A DNA stretch of 64,000 bases from Bacteroides sp. (GTDB lineage Bacteria; Bacteroidota; Bacteroidia; Bacteroidales; Bacteroidaceae). The first letter of the stretch is position 1. Every line of letters starts with the position of its first letter. Below, one piece after another: positions 1-9,850 of the stretch. The DNA lies in NCBI GenBank assembly GCA_021202275.1, contig JAJQDI010000009.1:1-64000 (forward strand), in the 5' to 3' direction. A model generated the notes under the pieces. It was not told the origin of the DNA and did no database searches. It worked only from the letters and a program-made list of their open reading frames with translations. The position numbers and the translations under genes are program-made.

Positions 1-29
1 TTAAATTATTTTAGCGGACACTAGTGCAC

Positions 30-145
30 GACGTGCGTCTCAGCACGCCGAATGGGAATACATATACCATGTAGAATGTATGTGTTTATTGGACTTGCAC
101 CTGTAGAGACGCACGGCGTGCGTCTCTACAGGTAATCCCATTCTC
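30..145. repeat. REP-like palindromic intergenic element
   Basis: A perfect 15-bp inverted repeat (100-114 against 118-132, loop GGC) centred on the core GAGACGCAC/GTGCGTCTC, flanked by a second weaker pairing (AATGGGAATAC near 50 with GGTAATCCCATT near 132). A shorter relative of the same core lies at 57255-57295. It contains no gene and no clear promoter. The stretch from 146 to 378 upstream of the first gene shows nothing else recognisable. Confidence 0.75.
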
Positions 146-378
146 TGTAGACGAAAGAATAAAAAATCATCTTATGGATACACGTATAAATATACTACAT
201 TTCTACAATCTATCCCTGAACATGATAGCTACAATGAATCAGGAATACTTATTTAGTATGGAAAAGACAGGAAAACGTTATTAAAGTCTATCCCCAATCG
301 TCTTTTTGTAGATAAAGACAGTTTTTTAATTTGTATCGTATGAAGATATTTCTACCTTTGTCATTCAACAATAGATAT

Positions 379-2259
379 ATGGGGAATATGAAAAGCACTG
401 TTTTGTATTACACTGCCCTTCTTCTGTATTTCTATACTTTCTTATTTTCCTGCACTCACAAGCAAGATCAGAATTTATTACCTGAATTGATTCTTGCTGA
501 ATCTATGATGTATCAGTATCCCGACAGTGCACAACTGATCTTAGAGGAGATGGATGTGCCTTCCCCTTGCGATCCCTTGCAACATGCCACCTGGAGTTTG
601 TTACTGACACAGGCCAGGTATAAGAATTACGTTACCCAGGATTCGGATTCTCTAATTAATATAGCTTATGATTATTTTATCAAGCAAGAGGATCCACAAC
701 GGAAAGCATTGTCTCTTTATTTAAAAGGAGCATTGTATGCAGAATGGGGAGAGGCAGATAAAGCTTTACCCTATTTACTGAATGCGGCAGAGGAAATGGA
801 AAAAACAACGGATTTTCAATTGGGACACCTAATACATTTGGAAATAGGTAGTATCTATGTTTATCGTGTCTTATATGATTATGCAAAAATATCTTTTGAA
901 AAAGCGTTAGAATATGCTAAACTTTCTGAGAATAAGGTATATATTGCAAGCTCGCTACTACACATTGCACGTGTGCATTCACTTATTGAAAGTTATGAGG
1001 CCTCTATCCCTTATTATGAGGAAGCCATAAAAGCAGCAAAAATTTCCCAAAGACCAAATACTATAAGTTCGGCATTAAATGAACTTGCCGCAATACATCG
1101 TGAATGTGGTAATTATGAGTTAGCACTTCACTATGTCTATGAAGCATTAAACATAAGTAAAAAAAATAATCTTACTGTAGAACAGCATTATTGAGGCATA
1201 GGCAATATTTACTATTATTTGCAACAAAGTGATTCTGCATATCATTATCTGAATCAAGCTACAATAACCAATAATATTTACACCAAACGTTCTGCTTACC
1301 AGGTTTTATACAATCTTGCTAAAGAGGAAAAGAATTACGAAAAAGCCCTGGAATACGGTGATCAATACCGATTCTATGCAGATTCCATTCATAGAGCAGA
1401 TCGCAGTAGCACTCTGATCGAGATGCAGGAGAAATACAACCAGGAAAAGATACTCAATGAAAAGAATCAACTCCAGATAGAAAAGGAACGTACCCTACGC
1501 ACTGCTCTTTTACTCTGTCTATTCCTACTCTTTATCATTGCGATACTGATCTTTGTTTACCAAAGAAAACTGATCCGGAAGGAACGTACCATCCAAAGAA
1601 ACGAAGAGCAGATCCGTATTTATACCTTTAAAATCCATGAGAACGAGTCCCTGATCAGTCGCAACGAAAGTCACCTGCGGGAACTCACGCAGGAGATGGA
1701 GCAAAGCCAGGAGATACAGGAATTGTTTCAGGAGCAGCAACAAGCCATCCGGGAAATTCAAAGTCAGAATGATCTCTTACACCAGGAAAACCAGCAGCTA
1801 CAGGAAAATATCTCTCAGTATTCTGCCTCTTTGCAGGAAAAGTCAAAAGAACTGAAAACCCTGAAAACTCTCTCAGAAAAGAACCGCTACCTGAAAGAAC
1901 GTGAAAAATTCCTTTGCCGGCAGTTGGTAAAGAAGACACAAGTCCTGAATGAACTGAAAACCTCTCCCAGGTACCTGGATGTAGTCAGATGGGAAGAGGT
2001 CAAAGAAACCATCGACTGGCTCTATGAAGACTTTACCAAGCGGATCAGTAAAGAGATTGAGACCCTGACGGAAACCGATATGCAGATCTGTTGTCTGGTT
2101 AAGCTGCGTCTGGGTATTCCGGAGATGGCCGTGCTGCTGGGCATTTCACCAACTTCGGTCTCCAAACGAAAACTCAGACTCAAAGAACGAATCATTCAAA
2201 AAGTAGGCTACAACTTCAATCAGGAACAAACGCTGGATTTATGGATATGGGAGTACTGA
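379..2259 (+). pseudogene. TPR/transmembrane/HTH regulator, copy A, split by a nonsense codon
   Basis: Homologue of the intact gene at 2452-4332. The start at 379 (MGNMK) is chosen because it matches the start of that paralogue. A lipoprotein-like signal (FLFSC) precedes helical TPR repeats; reading stops at an in-frame TGA (1192-1194), where the paralogue has TTA (Leu), and the same frame resumes without an indel to 2259. The second part holds the rest of the TPRs, one membrane segment (LLLCLFLLFIIAILIFVY), a long coiled coil and a C-terminal HTH. If the sequence is right, two fragments are made: a secreted TPR piece and, from an internal start, a membrane coiled-coil/HTH piece. Its position upstream of the peptide locus suggests a regulatory role (inference). 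Confidence 0.8.
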
Positions 2260-2451
2260 CAAATAGATTTCTTATATCAGAACAATGTGTCTTTATGCAA
2301 TGTCATCAATGTTTATTCTGCTTTTTTTAAAAAAAAGAAAGGTAAGTTTAATGGAAAAGTGCTTTAAAATGCTTTAATTTGCAGTTATCTCATTTTTTGA
2401 TTTTGTATATAAGCAAAATATTTCAATATTTACTGTTGATTATATAAAGAC

Positions 2452-4332
2452 ATGGGAACAATGAAACACACAGCTATATCTTATACATTATCTGTTCTAT
2501 TGATGTTGATATTTTTGTTTTCTTGTAAACAAAATACAAATCAATCCCTACTGCCTGAATTAAATCAGGCAGAAGCAATCATGTATGAATACCCAGACAG
2601 TGCGTTACTGATCCTTGAACAAATACCAGTCCCCTCTCCTTCAGATCGTCTGCAATATGCCACCTGGAGTCTGTTACTGACACAGGCCAGGTATAAGAAT
2701 TATGTGACTCAATCTTCGGATTCTTTAATTAATATAGCATATGATTACTTTGTAAAACACGATGATCTCCAACACAAAGCATTGGCGTTGTATTTGAAAG
2801 GAGCGTTATATGTAGAATGGGGGGAAGCAGATAAAGCTCTGCCTTATTTATTAGAAGCGGTAGAGGAAGTTGAAAAAACGTCGGACTATCAGTTAGGTCA
2901 TTTAATACATTTGGAAACGGGTTCTATCTATGTGTATCGTGTTTTGTATGAATATGCTAAAGAGGCTTTTCAAAGATCATTAGAATATGCTGAATTTTCC
3001 GGAAATAAAGTATATATTGCCAGTGCATTATTACACATTGCGCGTATTCATTCTTTGATTGAAAGCTATGAGACATCTATTCCTTATTATAAAGAAGCAA
3101 TTAACGCAGCTAAGTTATCCAAAAAACCAAATACCATTAGTTCTGCAGTAGGAGAATTAGCTGCGATATATCGTGAATGTGGGAATTATTCATTAGCACT
3201 CCAATATGCCTATGAAGCATTAAGTATAAATATAAAAGAAAATCTTCCCAAAGAACAAGATTATTTAGATATAGGTGATATATATAATCGTTTAGGAGTA
3301 CGGGACTCCGCTTATTATTATTTGAAACAAGCTGTTCATACAGATAATATATACACCAAACGTTCTGCTTACCGGGTTTTATACAATCTTGCTAAAGAGG
3401 AAAAGAATTACGAAAAAGCCCTGGAATACGGTGATCAATACCGATTCTATGCAGATTCCATTCATAGAGCAGATCGCAGTAGCACTCTGATCGAGATGCA
3501 GGAGAAATACAACCAGGAAAAGATACTCAATGAAAAGAATCAACTCCAGATAGAAAAGGAACGTACCCTACGCACTGCTCTTTTACTCTGTCTATTCCTA
3601 CTCTTTATCATTGCGATACTGATCTTTGTTTACCAAAGAAAACTGATCCGGAAGGAACGTACCATCCAAAGAAACGAAGAGCAGATCCGTATTTATACCT
3701 TTAAAATCCATGAGAACGAGTCCCTGATCAGTCGCAACGAAAGTCACCTGCGGGAACTCACGCAGGAGATGGAGCAAAGCCAGGAGATACAGGAATTGTT
3801 TCAGGAGCAGCAACAAGCCATCCGGGAAATTCAAAGTCAGAATGATCTCTTACACCAGGAAAACCAGCAGCTACAGGAAAATATCTCTCAGTATTCTGCC
3901 TCTTTGCAGGAAAAGTCAAAAGAACTGAAAACCCTGAAAACTCTCTCAGAAAAGAACCGCTACCTGAAAGAACGTGAAAAATTCCTTTGCCGGCAGTTGG
4001 TAAAGAAGACACAAGTCCTGAATGAACTGAAAACCTCTCCCAGGTACCTGGATGTAGTCAGATGGGAAGAGGTCAAAGAAACCATCGACTGGCTCTATGA
4101 AGACTTTACCAAGCGGATCAGTAAAGAGATTGAGACCCTGACGGAAACCGATATGCAGATCTGTTGTCTGGTTAAGCTGCGTCTGGGTATTCCGGAGATG
4201 GCCGTGCTGCTGGGCATTTCACCAACTTCGGTCTCCAAACGAAAACTCAGACTCAAAGAACGAATCATTCAAAAAGTAGGCTACAACTTCAATCAGGAAC
4301 AAACACTGGATTTATGGATATGGGAATTTTAG
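2452..4332 (+). CDS. Membrane-anchored TPR regulator with C-terminal HTH, copy B (intact)
   Basis: 626 residues. Residues 1-26 form a lipoprotein-type signal ending LFSC; about 30-330 are TPR-type helical repeats (repeated ALxYxxxAL patterns); about 370-390 is a single hydrophobic segment; about 395-540 is a Gln/Glu-rich coiled coil; about 565-610 is an HTH (ETDMQICCLVKLRLGIPEMA then LLGISPTSVSKRK). The predicted topology is periplasmic TPR sensor, one membrane pass, cytoplasmic coiled coil and DNA-binding domain. Such TPR-TM-HTH proteins are common one-component regulators in Bacteroidales. From 3353 to 4325 it is almost identical to copy A. A strong hairpin follows the stop, so it is probably monocistronic. 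Target genes are unknown; the neighbouring peptide locus is the obvious candidate. Confidence 0.8.
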   Translation: MGTMKHTAISYTLSVLLMLIFLFSCKQNTNQSLLPELNQAEAIMYEYPDSALLILEQIPVPSPSDRLQYATWSLLLTQARYKNYVTQSSDSLINIAYDYFVKHDDLQHKALALYLKGALYVEWGEADKALPYLLEAVEEVEKTSDYQLGHLIHLETGSIYVYRVLYEYAKEAFQRSLEYAEFSGNKVYIASALLHIARIHSLIESYETSIPYYKEAINAAKLSKKPNTISSAVGELAAIYRECGNYSLALQYAYEALSINIKENLPKEQDYLDIGDIYNRLGVRDSAYYYLKQAVHTDNIYTKRSAYRVLYNLAKEEKNYEKALEYGDQYRFYADSIHRADRSSTLIEMQEKYNQEKILNEKNQLQIEKERTLRTALLLCLFLLFIIAILIFVYQRKLIRKERTIQRNEEQIRIYTFKIHENESLISRNESHLRELTQEMEQSQEIQELFQEQQQAIREIQSQNDLLHQENQQLQENISQYSASLQEKSKELKTLKTLSEKNRYLKEREKFLCRQLVKKTQVLNELKTSPRYLDVVRWEEVKETIDWLYEDFTKRISKEIETLTETDMQICCLVKLRLGIPEMAVLLGISPTSVSKRKLRLKERIIQKVGYNFNQEQTLDLWIWEF

Positions 4333-4360
4333 AAGGATAAATTGTCCATATGAAACAACA

Positions 4361-4406
4361 AAGAAAAAGGTAACAATCTATTTAATAGATTGTTACCTTT
4401 TTCTTT
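4361..4406 (+). terminator. Strong rho-independent terminator after regulator B
   Basis: Perfect 20-bp inverted repeat (4361-4380 against 4386-4405) with a 5-nt loop. The right arm ends in CCTTTTTCTTTT and the left arm begins with an A-rich run, so it could act in both directions. It separates the regulator from the DUF3244 gene. Confidence 0.9.
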
Positions 4407-4467
4407 TGTCTATCCATTGTACCTATAGGGTCTATCTGTTTAGCTGATTTCGACACTATTTTTGTGT

Positions 4468-4905
4468 ATGTCAAATCAACTAAATTATCAACCCTATGGA
4501 ATACAAAAAAATGTAAAGAATTACAGCATACGTCTAATCGTATGTATTATGTTGGGTATCTATTGTCAGGGAGTTTCTTCTTCAGAAATAGAATTAAATC
4601 CAGGCTCATCACAAGAATTCATTTTAGATGGTAGTTGGAGAGGCAAAGGACGTAGCATTACCCCCACCATCCCCATCAAAGCCTATACCGATAGATACTC
4701 TGTAACTATACAGAATCAATCTCCCAGCTGCGATATAACGATCCGTATACTTAGTGAGATCGGAACAGTTGTATTCCAGAAAGAAGTCCCCGCAGCAGAA
4801 ACTGCATACATATGGATCCCTGTAGATTCATTGCCCAACGGCACCTACGTCCTTGAATTAACCAATAAATACGGTGACTATCTTCAAGGTGTTTTCGACC
4901 TGTAA
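4468..4905 (+). CDS. DUF3244-type small secreted beta-sandwich protein
   Basis: About 145 residues. An N-terminal basic stretch (KNVKNYSIR) is followed by a hydrophobic signal core (LIVCIMLGIYCQG) and an export site near SSS. The mature part is beta-rich: Gly/Pro-poor strands ending in a pattern (GTYVLELTNKYGDYLQGVF) typical of the DUF3244 / Por-secretion-like C-terminal folds of Bacteroidales. Start 4468 is the ATG; a TTG 6 nt upstream in the same frame is less likely. Such proteins often sit beside TPR/HTH regulators and secreted-peptide loci, but no molecular function is established. It is likely extracytoplasmic. Confidence 0.65.
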   Translation: MSNQLNYQPYGIQKNVKNYSIRLIVCIMLGIYCQGVSSSEIELNPGSSQEFILDGSWRGKGRSITPTIPIKAYTDRYSVTIQNQSPSCDITIRILSEIGTVVFQKEVPAAETAYIWIPVDSLPNGTYVLELTNKYGDYLQGVFDL

Positions 4906-4945
4906 GAAGCTATTATTGACTTGTAAACTATAAAAACTAACTGTT

Positions 4946-5218
4946 ATGAAGTATATAGATCTTAAAAAAATCCTATACATGGATACGCTGATCCAACGCA
5001 GATGTACCGGAAATCCGGAGCGTTTCGCCGAAAAAATAGATCTTTCCCGTTCGGTATTCTTCGACTATCTGTCTTATATGCGGAATGAACTGATGCTGGA
5101 TATCGAATACAATGCTTACAGGGAAACCTATTATTACGATGGGCAGGACCTGTGTTCGGTCCTGGGCAACATCCGCTGCCTGGCCTGTAAAGAGAAGTTT
5201 ATCAGCGAAACGGCCTGA
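4946..5218 (+). CDS. Small winged-helix/HTH DNA-binding protein
   Basis: 90 residues. Residues 8-65 fit the N-terminal HTH_11/DeoR-like winged helix: a helix with LIQRRCTGNPERFAEKI, a recognition helix LSRSVFFDYLSYMRNEL and a wing IEYNAYRETYYYDG. No sensor domain follows. It ends 14 nt before the glycosyltransferase start, so it probably heads the operon 4946-9531 and may control it (inference). Bacteroidales peptide loci often carry such short HTH proteins near their transporters. The C-terminal CLACKEKF holds two Cys of unknown meaning. Confidence 0.6.
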   Translation: MKYIDLKKILYMDTLIQRRCTGNPERFAEKIDLSRSVFFDYLSYMRNELMLDIEYNAYRETYYYDGQDLCSVLGNIRCLACKEKFISETA

Positions 5219-5232
5219 GGGAAAACCAGAAG

Positions 5233-6183
5233 ATGTATACTTTCCTTTTCGACATATTGCCGGAGACGGGGCATATTCGGATCACCCTGCAACTTGCTCT
5301 TTTGTTAAACGAGCAGGGAAATGAGGTGTATTACACCGATTCGTCCGATTCTGTCTTCACCTCCGGCTTGCTCGAAAAGGGTGTCGGACGCATTCTGTAT
5401 CCCGACGACCTTCGGTGGTTCGCTCCCGATCTGGTATTGCTCGACTATCATTTACAGGCAAAAGCCGCTTTCTACCACAAACGAGGAATAAGGTTTGTCT
5501 ATCTGACAACTTCACAACTGGGAGAGACAGCCTCTCCGAAGGTACCGGTGATCAGTCTACCCCCTTCGGTATACCACTTTCCCTTTACCTCTCCACGCAT
5601 GGAGCACCTGCTGGAGCGTGTACCGACCCTGAAAAACGATCCTTCGCATATACTGATTGTCGGCCTGCTGGAGGAGGGAGAGCCGGGCAGGTACACAAAA
5701 AAGTTCTATGAAGTAATCAAAAACTGTTGCATGACCAACAGCCGTTACCAGCTTATTCTGCTGACCCATGATGCAGAGATGGTAAAAAATCTGTTCCCGA
5801 TCCCGGAAAATATGGCGATCTATCGTCTGTTGGACCTGCCGGTGCTGTTGCCTCTGTGCGACGTGGCCCTTACCACCGGCAACCTGAATACACTGATCGA
5901 GAGTGTATACGCCGGATTGCCCATGGTCACCTATCCGCCGCCGGCACATACAGAACATCGATCCAATGCAATGAAATACGTAAACGCAGGGTTGGGCATG
6001 TATGCCGACATTCGCAAAACCACTCCCCGGAAGTTCGAGCAACAGATCGAGGAGATCCTGAATAACAGAGAGCGATTCAGAGAGAGTTCACAACAGACAC
6101 AACGCTGGTTTGACCGGGAAAATAAAAACCTGGAACAGGTGGCAGACCGCCTGCTGGCACTTATTACGACAACACACCTATGA
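5233..6183 (+). CDS. GT1/MGT-like glycosyltransferase
   Basis: 316 residues, GT-B fold. The N-terminal half starts with a Rossmann-type strand and helix (FLFDILPETGHIRITLQLAL); the C-terminal half has the nucleotide-sugar binding region of GT1 enzymes, with LLPLCDVALTTGNLNTLIES and then GLPMVTYPPPAHTEHRSNAM followed by GLGM, the usual PxxxxxNAxxxxxxGxG pattern. It is shorter than typical GT1 proteins (about 400). It would move a sugar from a nucleotide donor onto a small molecule or peptide. Its stop overlaps the start of the C39 exporter (ATGA), so the two are translationally coupled. I infer that it glycosylates the exported peptide; a role in another pathway cannot be excluded. Confidence 0.7.
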   Translation: MYTFLFDILPETGHIRITLQLALLLNEQGNEVYYTDSSDSVFTSGLLEKGVGRILYPDDLRWFAPDLVLLDYHLQAKAAFYHKRGIRFVYLTTSQLGETASPKVPVISLPPSVYHFPFTSPRMEHLLERVPTLKNDPSHILIVGLLEEGEPGRYTKKFYEVIKNCCMTNSRYQLILLTHDAEMVKNLFPIPENMAIYRLLDLPVLLPLCDVALTTGNLNTLIESVYAGLPMVTYPPPAHTEHRSNAMKYVNAGLGMYADIRKTTPRKFEQQIEEILNNRERFRESSQQTQRWFDRENKNLEQVADRLLALITTTHL

Positions 6184-8378
6184 AATTCAAATTTTACAGA
6201 CAATTAGACGCGATGGACTGTGGCCCTACCTGCCTGCGCATGATAGCCAGGCACTACGGCAAAAAATTTTCCGTACAGCAGCTGCGCGAACAGTCATACA
6301 TCCAGCGCACCGGAGTGAATATGCTGGGTATCAGTGAGGCTGCCGCTGCCATTGGCATGCGGGCCACCGTGCTGCGTACCTCTATCGACAAACTGAAACA
6401 ACAATCCAAGCTGCCTTGTATCATACACTGGAATCAGGTCCATTTTGTAGTCTTGTACAAGATAGAAAAGAAAAAAGACAAAACCTTCTTCTACATTGCC
6501 GACCCGGCCTATGGTCTGCTGAAATACGAAGAGAATGAGTTCAAGGCTTGCTGGATCAGTACTTCTCAGGGAGGAGTAGAAAAGGGAATCGCTATGTTGC
6601 TCGACATCACTCCCGAATTTTACGAGACAGAACCCATTAAATACGAGAAACTCTCGCTCTGGTATCTGTTCAGGTATGTACGTCCCTACAAGAAGATGGT
6701 GATCCAGCTTATACTCGGATTGCTCGGAGGAAGTGTTCTGCAACTGGTCTTTCCTTTCCTGACGCAGACCATCGTAGACCAGGGCATTGGACATCGCAAC
6801 CTCAGCTTCATTCAACTGATCCTGCTGGCACAGCTGATGCTGGTGTTCAGCCGCACACTGATGGAAGTGATCCGCCGCACCATCCTGTTGCATATCAGTA
6901 CACGCATCAATGTGGCACTGATCTCCGACTTCCTGGCCAAGCTGATGCGCCTGCCCATGCGTTTTTTCGATAGCAAACTGGCCGGTGACCTGATCCGCAG
7001 AATAGAAGATCATCGGGTAATAGAACGATTCCTGACCCAATCGGTACTGAATATCCTGTTTTCTACAGTAACGGTCCTCGTACTGGGAGTCGTACTTGCG
7101 ATATACAACTGGAGGATATTCCTTATCTTCTTATTTTTCAGCATACTGTATATCGGATGGGTGAAACTGTTCATGCACAAACGGGCCGACCTCAATAAAA
7201 AGAATTTCGAACAGATGTCTATCAATCAGAACAACCTGATGCAGCTGATCTACGGCATGCAGGACATCAAACTGCTCGGATGCGAACAACAGAAACGCTG
7301 GGAATGGGAGAACATACAAGCCTCGCTGTTCCACATCAATATCCGTTCGCTCAATCTGGAGCAATGGCAACAGGTGGGTGCGGTACTGATCAACGAAGTC
7401 AAGAACATACTTATCACCGTCTTGTCTGCCACCGCCGTACTCAGTGGAGAGATTACCCTGGGCATCATGTTGTCCATTCAGTACATCATCGGACAGATGC
7501 AAGGCCCCATCCAGCAGGTTGTTGTCTTCATGCAGCAAGCACAGGATGCCCGCCTCAGCTTAGAGCGTCTGGGAGAGATCCACGGCAATCCGGACGAAGA
7601 GATCAATGATCCGGAACAGACCGATTCGATTTCCGGCAAAGACTCTATCATCCTGCAAAATGTCTTTTTCACCTACGGTTCGCAGAAGTCTAAAAAGGTG
7701 ATCAAAGGACTCACCTTAGATATCCCCGCCGGAAAGACTACTGCCATAGTCGGACTGAGCGGAAGTGGCAAGACCACCCTGATCAAACTCATGCTGGGAT
7801 TCTACCCTCCGACAGAAGGTACGATACGGATCGGCGATCGTTCGCTAAGCCAGATCAGCTTCAAAGAGCGGCGCAAGCATTGCGGAGTGGTGATGCAGGA
7901 AGGATTTATATTCAGCGATACCATCGCCAACAACATTGCGCCGGACACCGATATCATAGACAAAGAACGCCTGCTCTATGCTACGGAGATGGCCAATATA
8001 CGCGGCTACATCGAGTCACTGCCCCTCAAGTACAACACCCGCATCGGCAGCACCGGACAGGGACTGAGCCAGGGCCAGAAACAACGGCTTCTCATCGCGC
8101 GGGCTATTTACCGCGACCCCGATTATCTGTTTTTCGATGAAGCGACCAATGCCTTAGACACAGACAACGAAAAGGTGATCCAGAACAACCTGGACCGTTT
8201 TTTCAAAGACAAAACCGTAGTGATCGTCGCCCACCGGCTGAGTACAGTGAGGAACGCAGACAGCATTGTAGTACTCAAAGAGGGAAACATCATAGAGAGT
8301 GGTACCCATGAAGAACTGATCGCTCTACAGGGAGATTATTACGGATTAGTAAAGAATCAATTGGAATTGAACGAATAA
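6180..8378 (+). CDS. C39-peptidase-containing ABC exporter (GG-leader processing)
   Basis: 732 residues with the full PCAT architecture. Residues 1-140 are peptidase C39: catalytic Cys in LDAMDCGPTCL, His in QVHFVVLY, Asp in IADPAYG. Residues about 160-450 are the six-helix ABC membrane domain. Residues about 490-732 are the nucleotide-binding domain with Walker A GLSGSGKTT, signature LSQGQKQRL, Walker B YLFFDEA and H-loop VAHRLS. It cuts leader peptides after a double glycine and exports the core across the inner membrane. GG-leader precursors at 9623, 16172 and 22311 are the obvious substrates. It overlaps the glycosyltransferase and is followed at 12 nt by HlyD. Confidence 0.95.
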   Translation: MKFKFYRQLDAMDCGPTCLRMIARHYGKKFSVQQLREQSYIQRTGVNMLGISEAAAAIGMRATVLRTSIDKLKQQSKLPCIIHWNQVHFVVLYKIEKKKDKTFFYIADPAYGLLKYEENEFKACWISTSQGGVEKGIAMLLDITPEFYETEPIKYEKLSLWYLFRYVRPYKKMVIQLILGLLGGSVLQLVFPFLTQTIVDQGIGHRNLSFIQLILLAQLMLVFSRTLMEVIRRTILLHISTRINVALISDFLAKLMRLPMRFFDSKLAGDLIRRIEDHRVIERFLTQSVLNILFSTVTVLVLGVVLAIYNWRIFLIFLFFSILYIGWVKLFMHKRADLNKKNFEQMSINQNNLMQLIYGMQDIKLLGCEQQKRWEWENIQASLFHINIRSLNLEQWQQVGAVLINEVKNILITVLSATAVLSGEITLGIMLSIQYIIGQMQGPIQQVVVFMQQAQDARLSLERLGEIHGNPDEEINDPEQTDSISGKDSIILQNVFFTYGSQKSKKVIKGLTLDIPAGKTTAIVGLSGSGKTTLIKLMLGFYPPTEGTIRIGDRSLSQISFKERRKHCGVVMQEGFIFSDTIANNIAPDTDIIDKERLLYATEMANIRGYIESLPLKYNTRIGSTGQGLSQGQKQRLLIARAIYRDPDYLFFDEATNALDTDNEKVIQNNLDRFFKDKTVVIVAHRLSTVRNADSIVVLKEGNIIESGTHEELIALQGDYYGLVKNQLELNE

Positions 8379-8389
8379 ACCAGAACATC

Positions 8390-9531
8390 ATGGAAGAAAT
8401 ATACAAACCCGATCCGGAGAAGGTGAACCAGGTAGAACTCTATACGCGGGAAAACCACGACATGCTGGGCGATCCGCCCCATTGGCTCATCCACACCGGA
8501 AGTTATGTGGTCTACGGACTGATCGCTTTCCTGATCATCGGCAGTGCGCTGTTCAGCTATCCCGATATTGTGAAACAGAACATTACCATCGACGATATAG
8601 CCAACGTAGAGTGGATCACCGCCAATACCTCCGGAACCCTGGATCACTTTTTCGTAGAAAATGAGTCGCAGGTAAAAGCCGGAGATACATTAGGGATCCT
8701 CAAAAACACCGCTGCTCTGGAAGATGTGAAAAAGTTTTGCAAACTGCTCACTAAGGTAGAATGGTACTACCGTACCAACGATCCTTCCGAACTCCGTGAA
8801 TATCCGTTTAACCTGATCATGGGAGAGATGGCAGGGGCTTATGAACAGTTTACACAGGCTGTACGTACCTGTATGATCTTTCAGGAATTCGATCTCTATC
8901 CGGAAAAAAGAAATACCTACAGGAGGAACTCAGTATCCTCGAACAGAGCCGGGAAACCAGCGAACTCTCCCTATTGAAAGTGAAAAGAGAACTGTTTGAA
9001 CTGGAGATGGAGCACAAGATGGAGATGGCCAGAAACCGCAGGATGCTGGAACTGGCCTACGAAAACATGGTCAACCAATTACAGACCTGGGAGAACAAGT
9101 ATCTGATCAAAACAAAAAATCCGGGCACGGTGATCTGGGGTAAGAGCTGGAGCATGAGCAAGTTTGTGAATGAAGGGGATACCATCTGTTCGGTCATGTC
9201 CGGACGGGAAGGACACCCTGTGGGACACATCCGGCTCTCCCAGCATGAAGTGGCGGAAATCACACCCGGTAATAAGGTCAATATCGAACTGGCCCAATAT
9301 CCTGCCCATACCTATGGGTATCTGGTGGGTGAGGTAAGTTCCCTATCGTATGTGCCCTACAACAGGAGCTACGCGGTGGAGATCGCTCTGCCGGCCGACC
9401 TGATGACCACGGCGCGCAAACAGATCAGTTACGAAGTAGGCCTTTCAGGCAACGCGGAGATCATTACATCCAGCAGGAGCATTCTCAGTCGGATATTTAC
9501 TCCCATTTATCAATTGCTGAAACAAAAATAA
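8390..9531 (+). pseudogene. HlyD-family secretion adaptor, frameshifted in an A run
   Basis: Two overlapping frames make one membrane-fusion protein of about 380 residues. Frame 1 gives a cytoplasmic N-terminus, one membrane segment (about 35-58, YVVYGLIAFLIIGSALF) and the first lipoyl half (NTSGTLDHFFVENESQVKAG). Frame 2 gives coiled coil, the second lipoyl half (NPGTVIWGKSWSMSKFVNEG) and the C-terminal beta-barrel. The switch is at CCGGAAAAAAGAAATAC near 8906-8915: one more A restores EKKKYLQEEL and joins the frames. The family bridges an ABC exporter to the outer membrane. As written, export would lack its adaptor; sequencing error or slippage at the A run is possible. Confidence 0.85.
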
Positions 9532-9622
9532 GAGGGAAGCACAAAAGACACTTGTATCGCGGCTTCCTGTATAGGAACCCCCTTTTAATTCCATAAAATT
9601 ATTCACTAAAAAACAAACAAAA

Positions 9623-9850
9623 ATGAAAAATCAGGAAAAAAAATCAGGAAAAACAGAGATCTCTTCCCCACTACATGCTGCCGAAGAGAGGTACATGGAA
9701 GATGAGCAGCTCGAACTGGATGAGCTTATCAACATACAGGGAGGTCTAGATCCGGATGATAGACAAGAATATTGCGGACTGGGCTGCTACGTGGGCGGAC
9801 TCAACAGCGACGGTAAAGATAATTCCCTGGAACATGCGAAAGACCAATAA
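9623..9850 (+). CDS. GG-leader peptide precursor, cassette A
   Basis: 75 residues. A charged, acidic leader (residues 1-42) ends in ELDELINIQGG, the classic double-glycine site with hydrophobic residues upstream; the core LDPDDRQEYCGLGCYVGGLN continues for 14 more polar residues. Only two Cys are present, in CGLGC. It resembles the natural-product precursors of the GG-Bacteroidales class, which are modified by radical SAM/SPASM enzymes. The maturase gene starts inside its last codons (ATG at 9834), so the pair is coupled. It lies directly after the exporter genes. The modification is unknown; a thioether to the Cys residues is one possibility. Confidence 0.85.
   Translation: MKNQEKKSGKTEISSPLHAAEERYMEDEQLELDELINIQGGLDPDDRQEYCGLGCYVGGLNSDGKDNSLEHAKDQ

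Noticed and set aside
1192-1194. TGA as a selenocysteine codon
   Set aside because: No SECIS-like hairpin was noticed, the paralogue has Leu, and other genes here show ordinary TAG lesions.
9756-9833. Longer N-terminus for the cassette A maturase
   Set aside because: It would lie entirely inside the precursor gene in another frame; the ATG at 9834 gives a typical maturase N-terminus.
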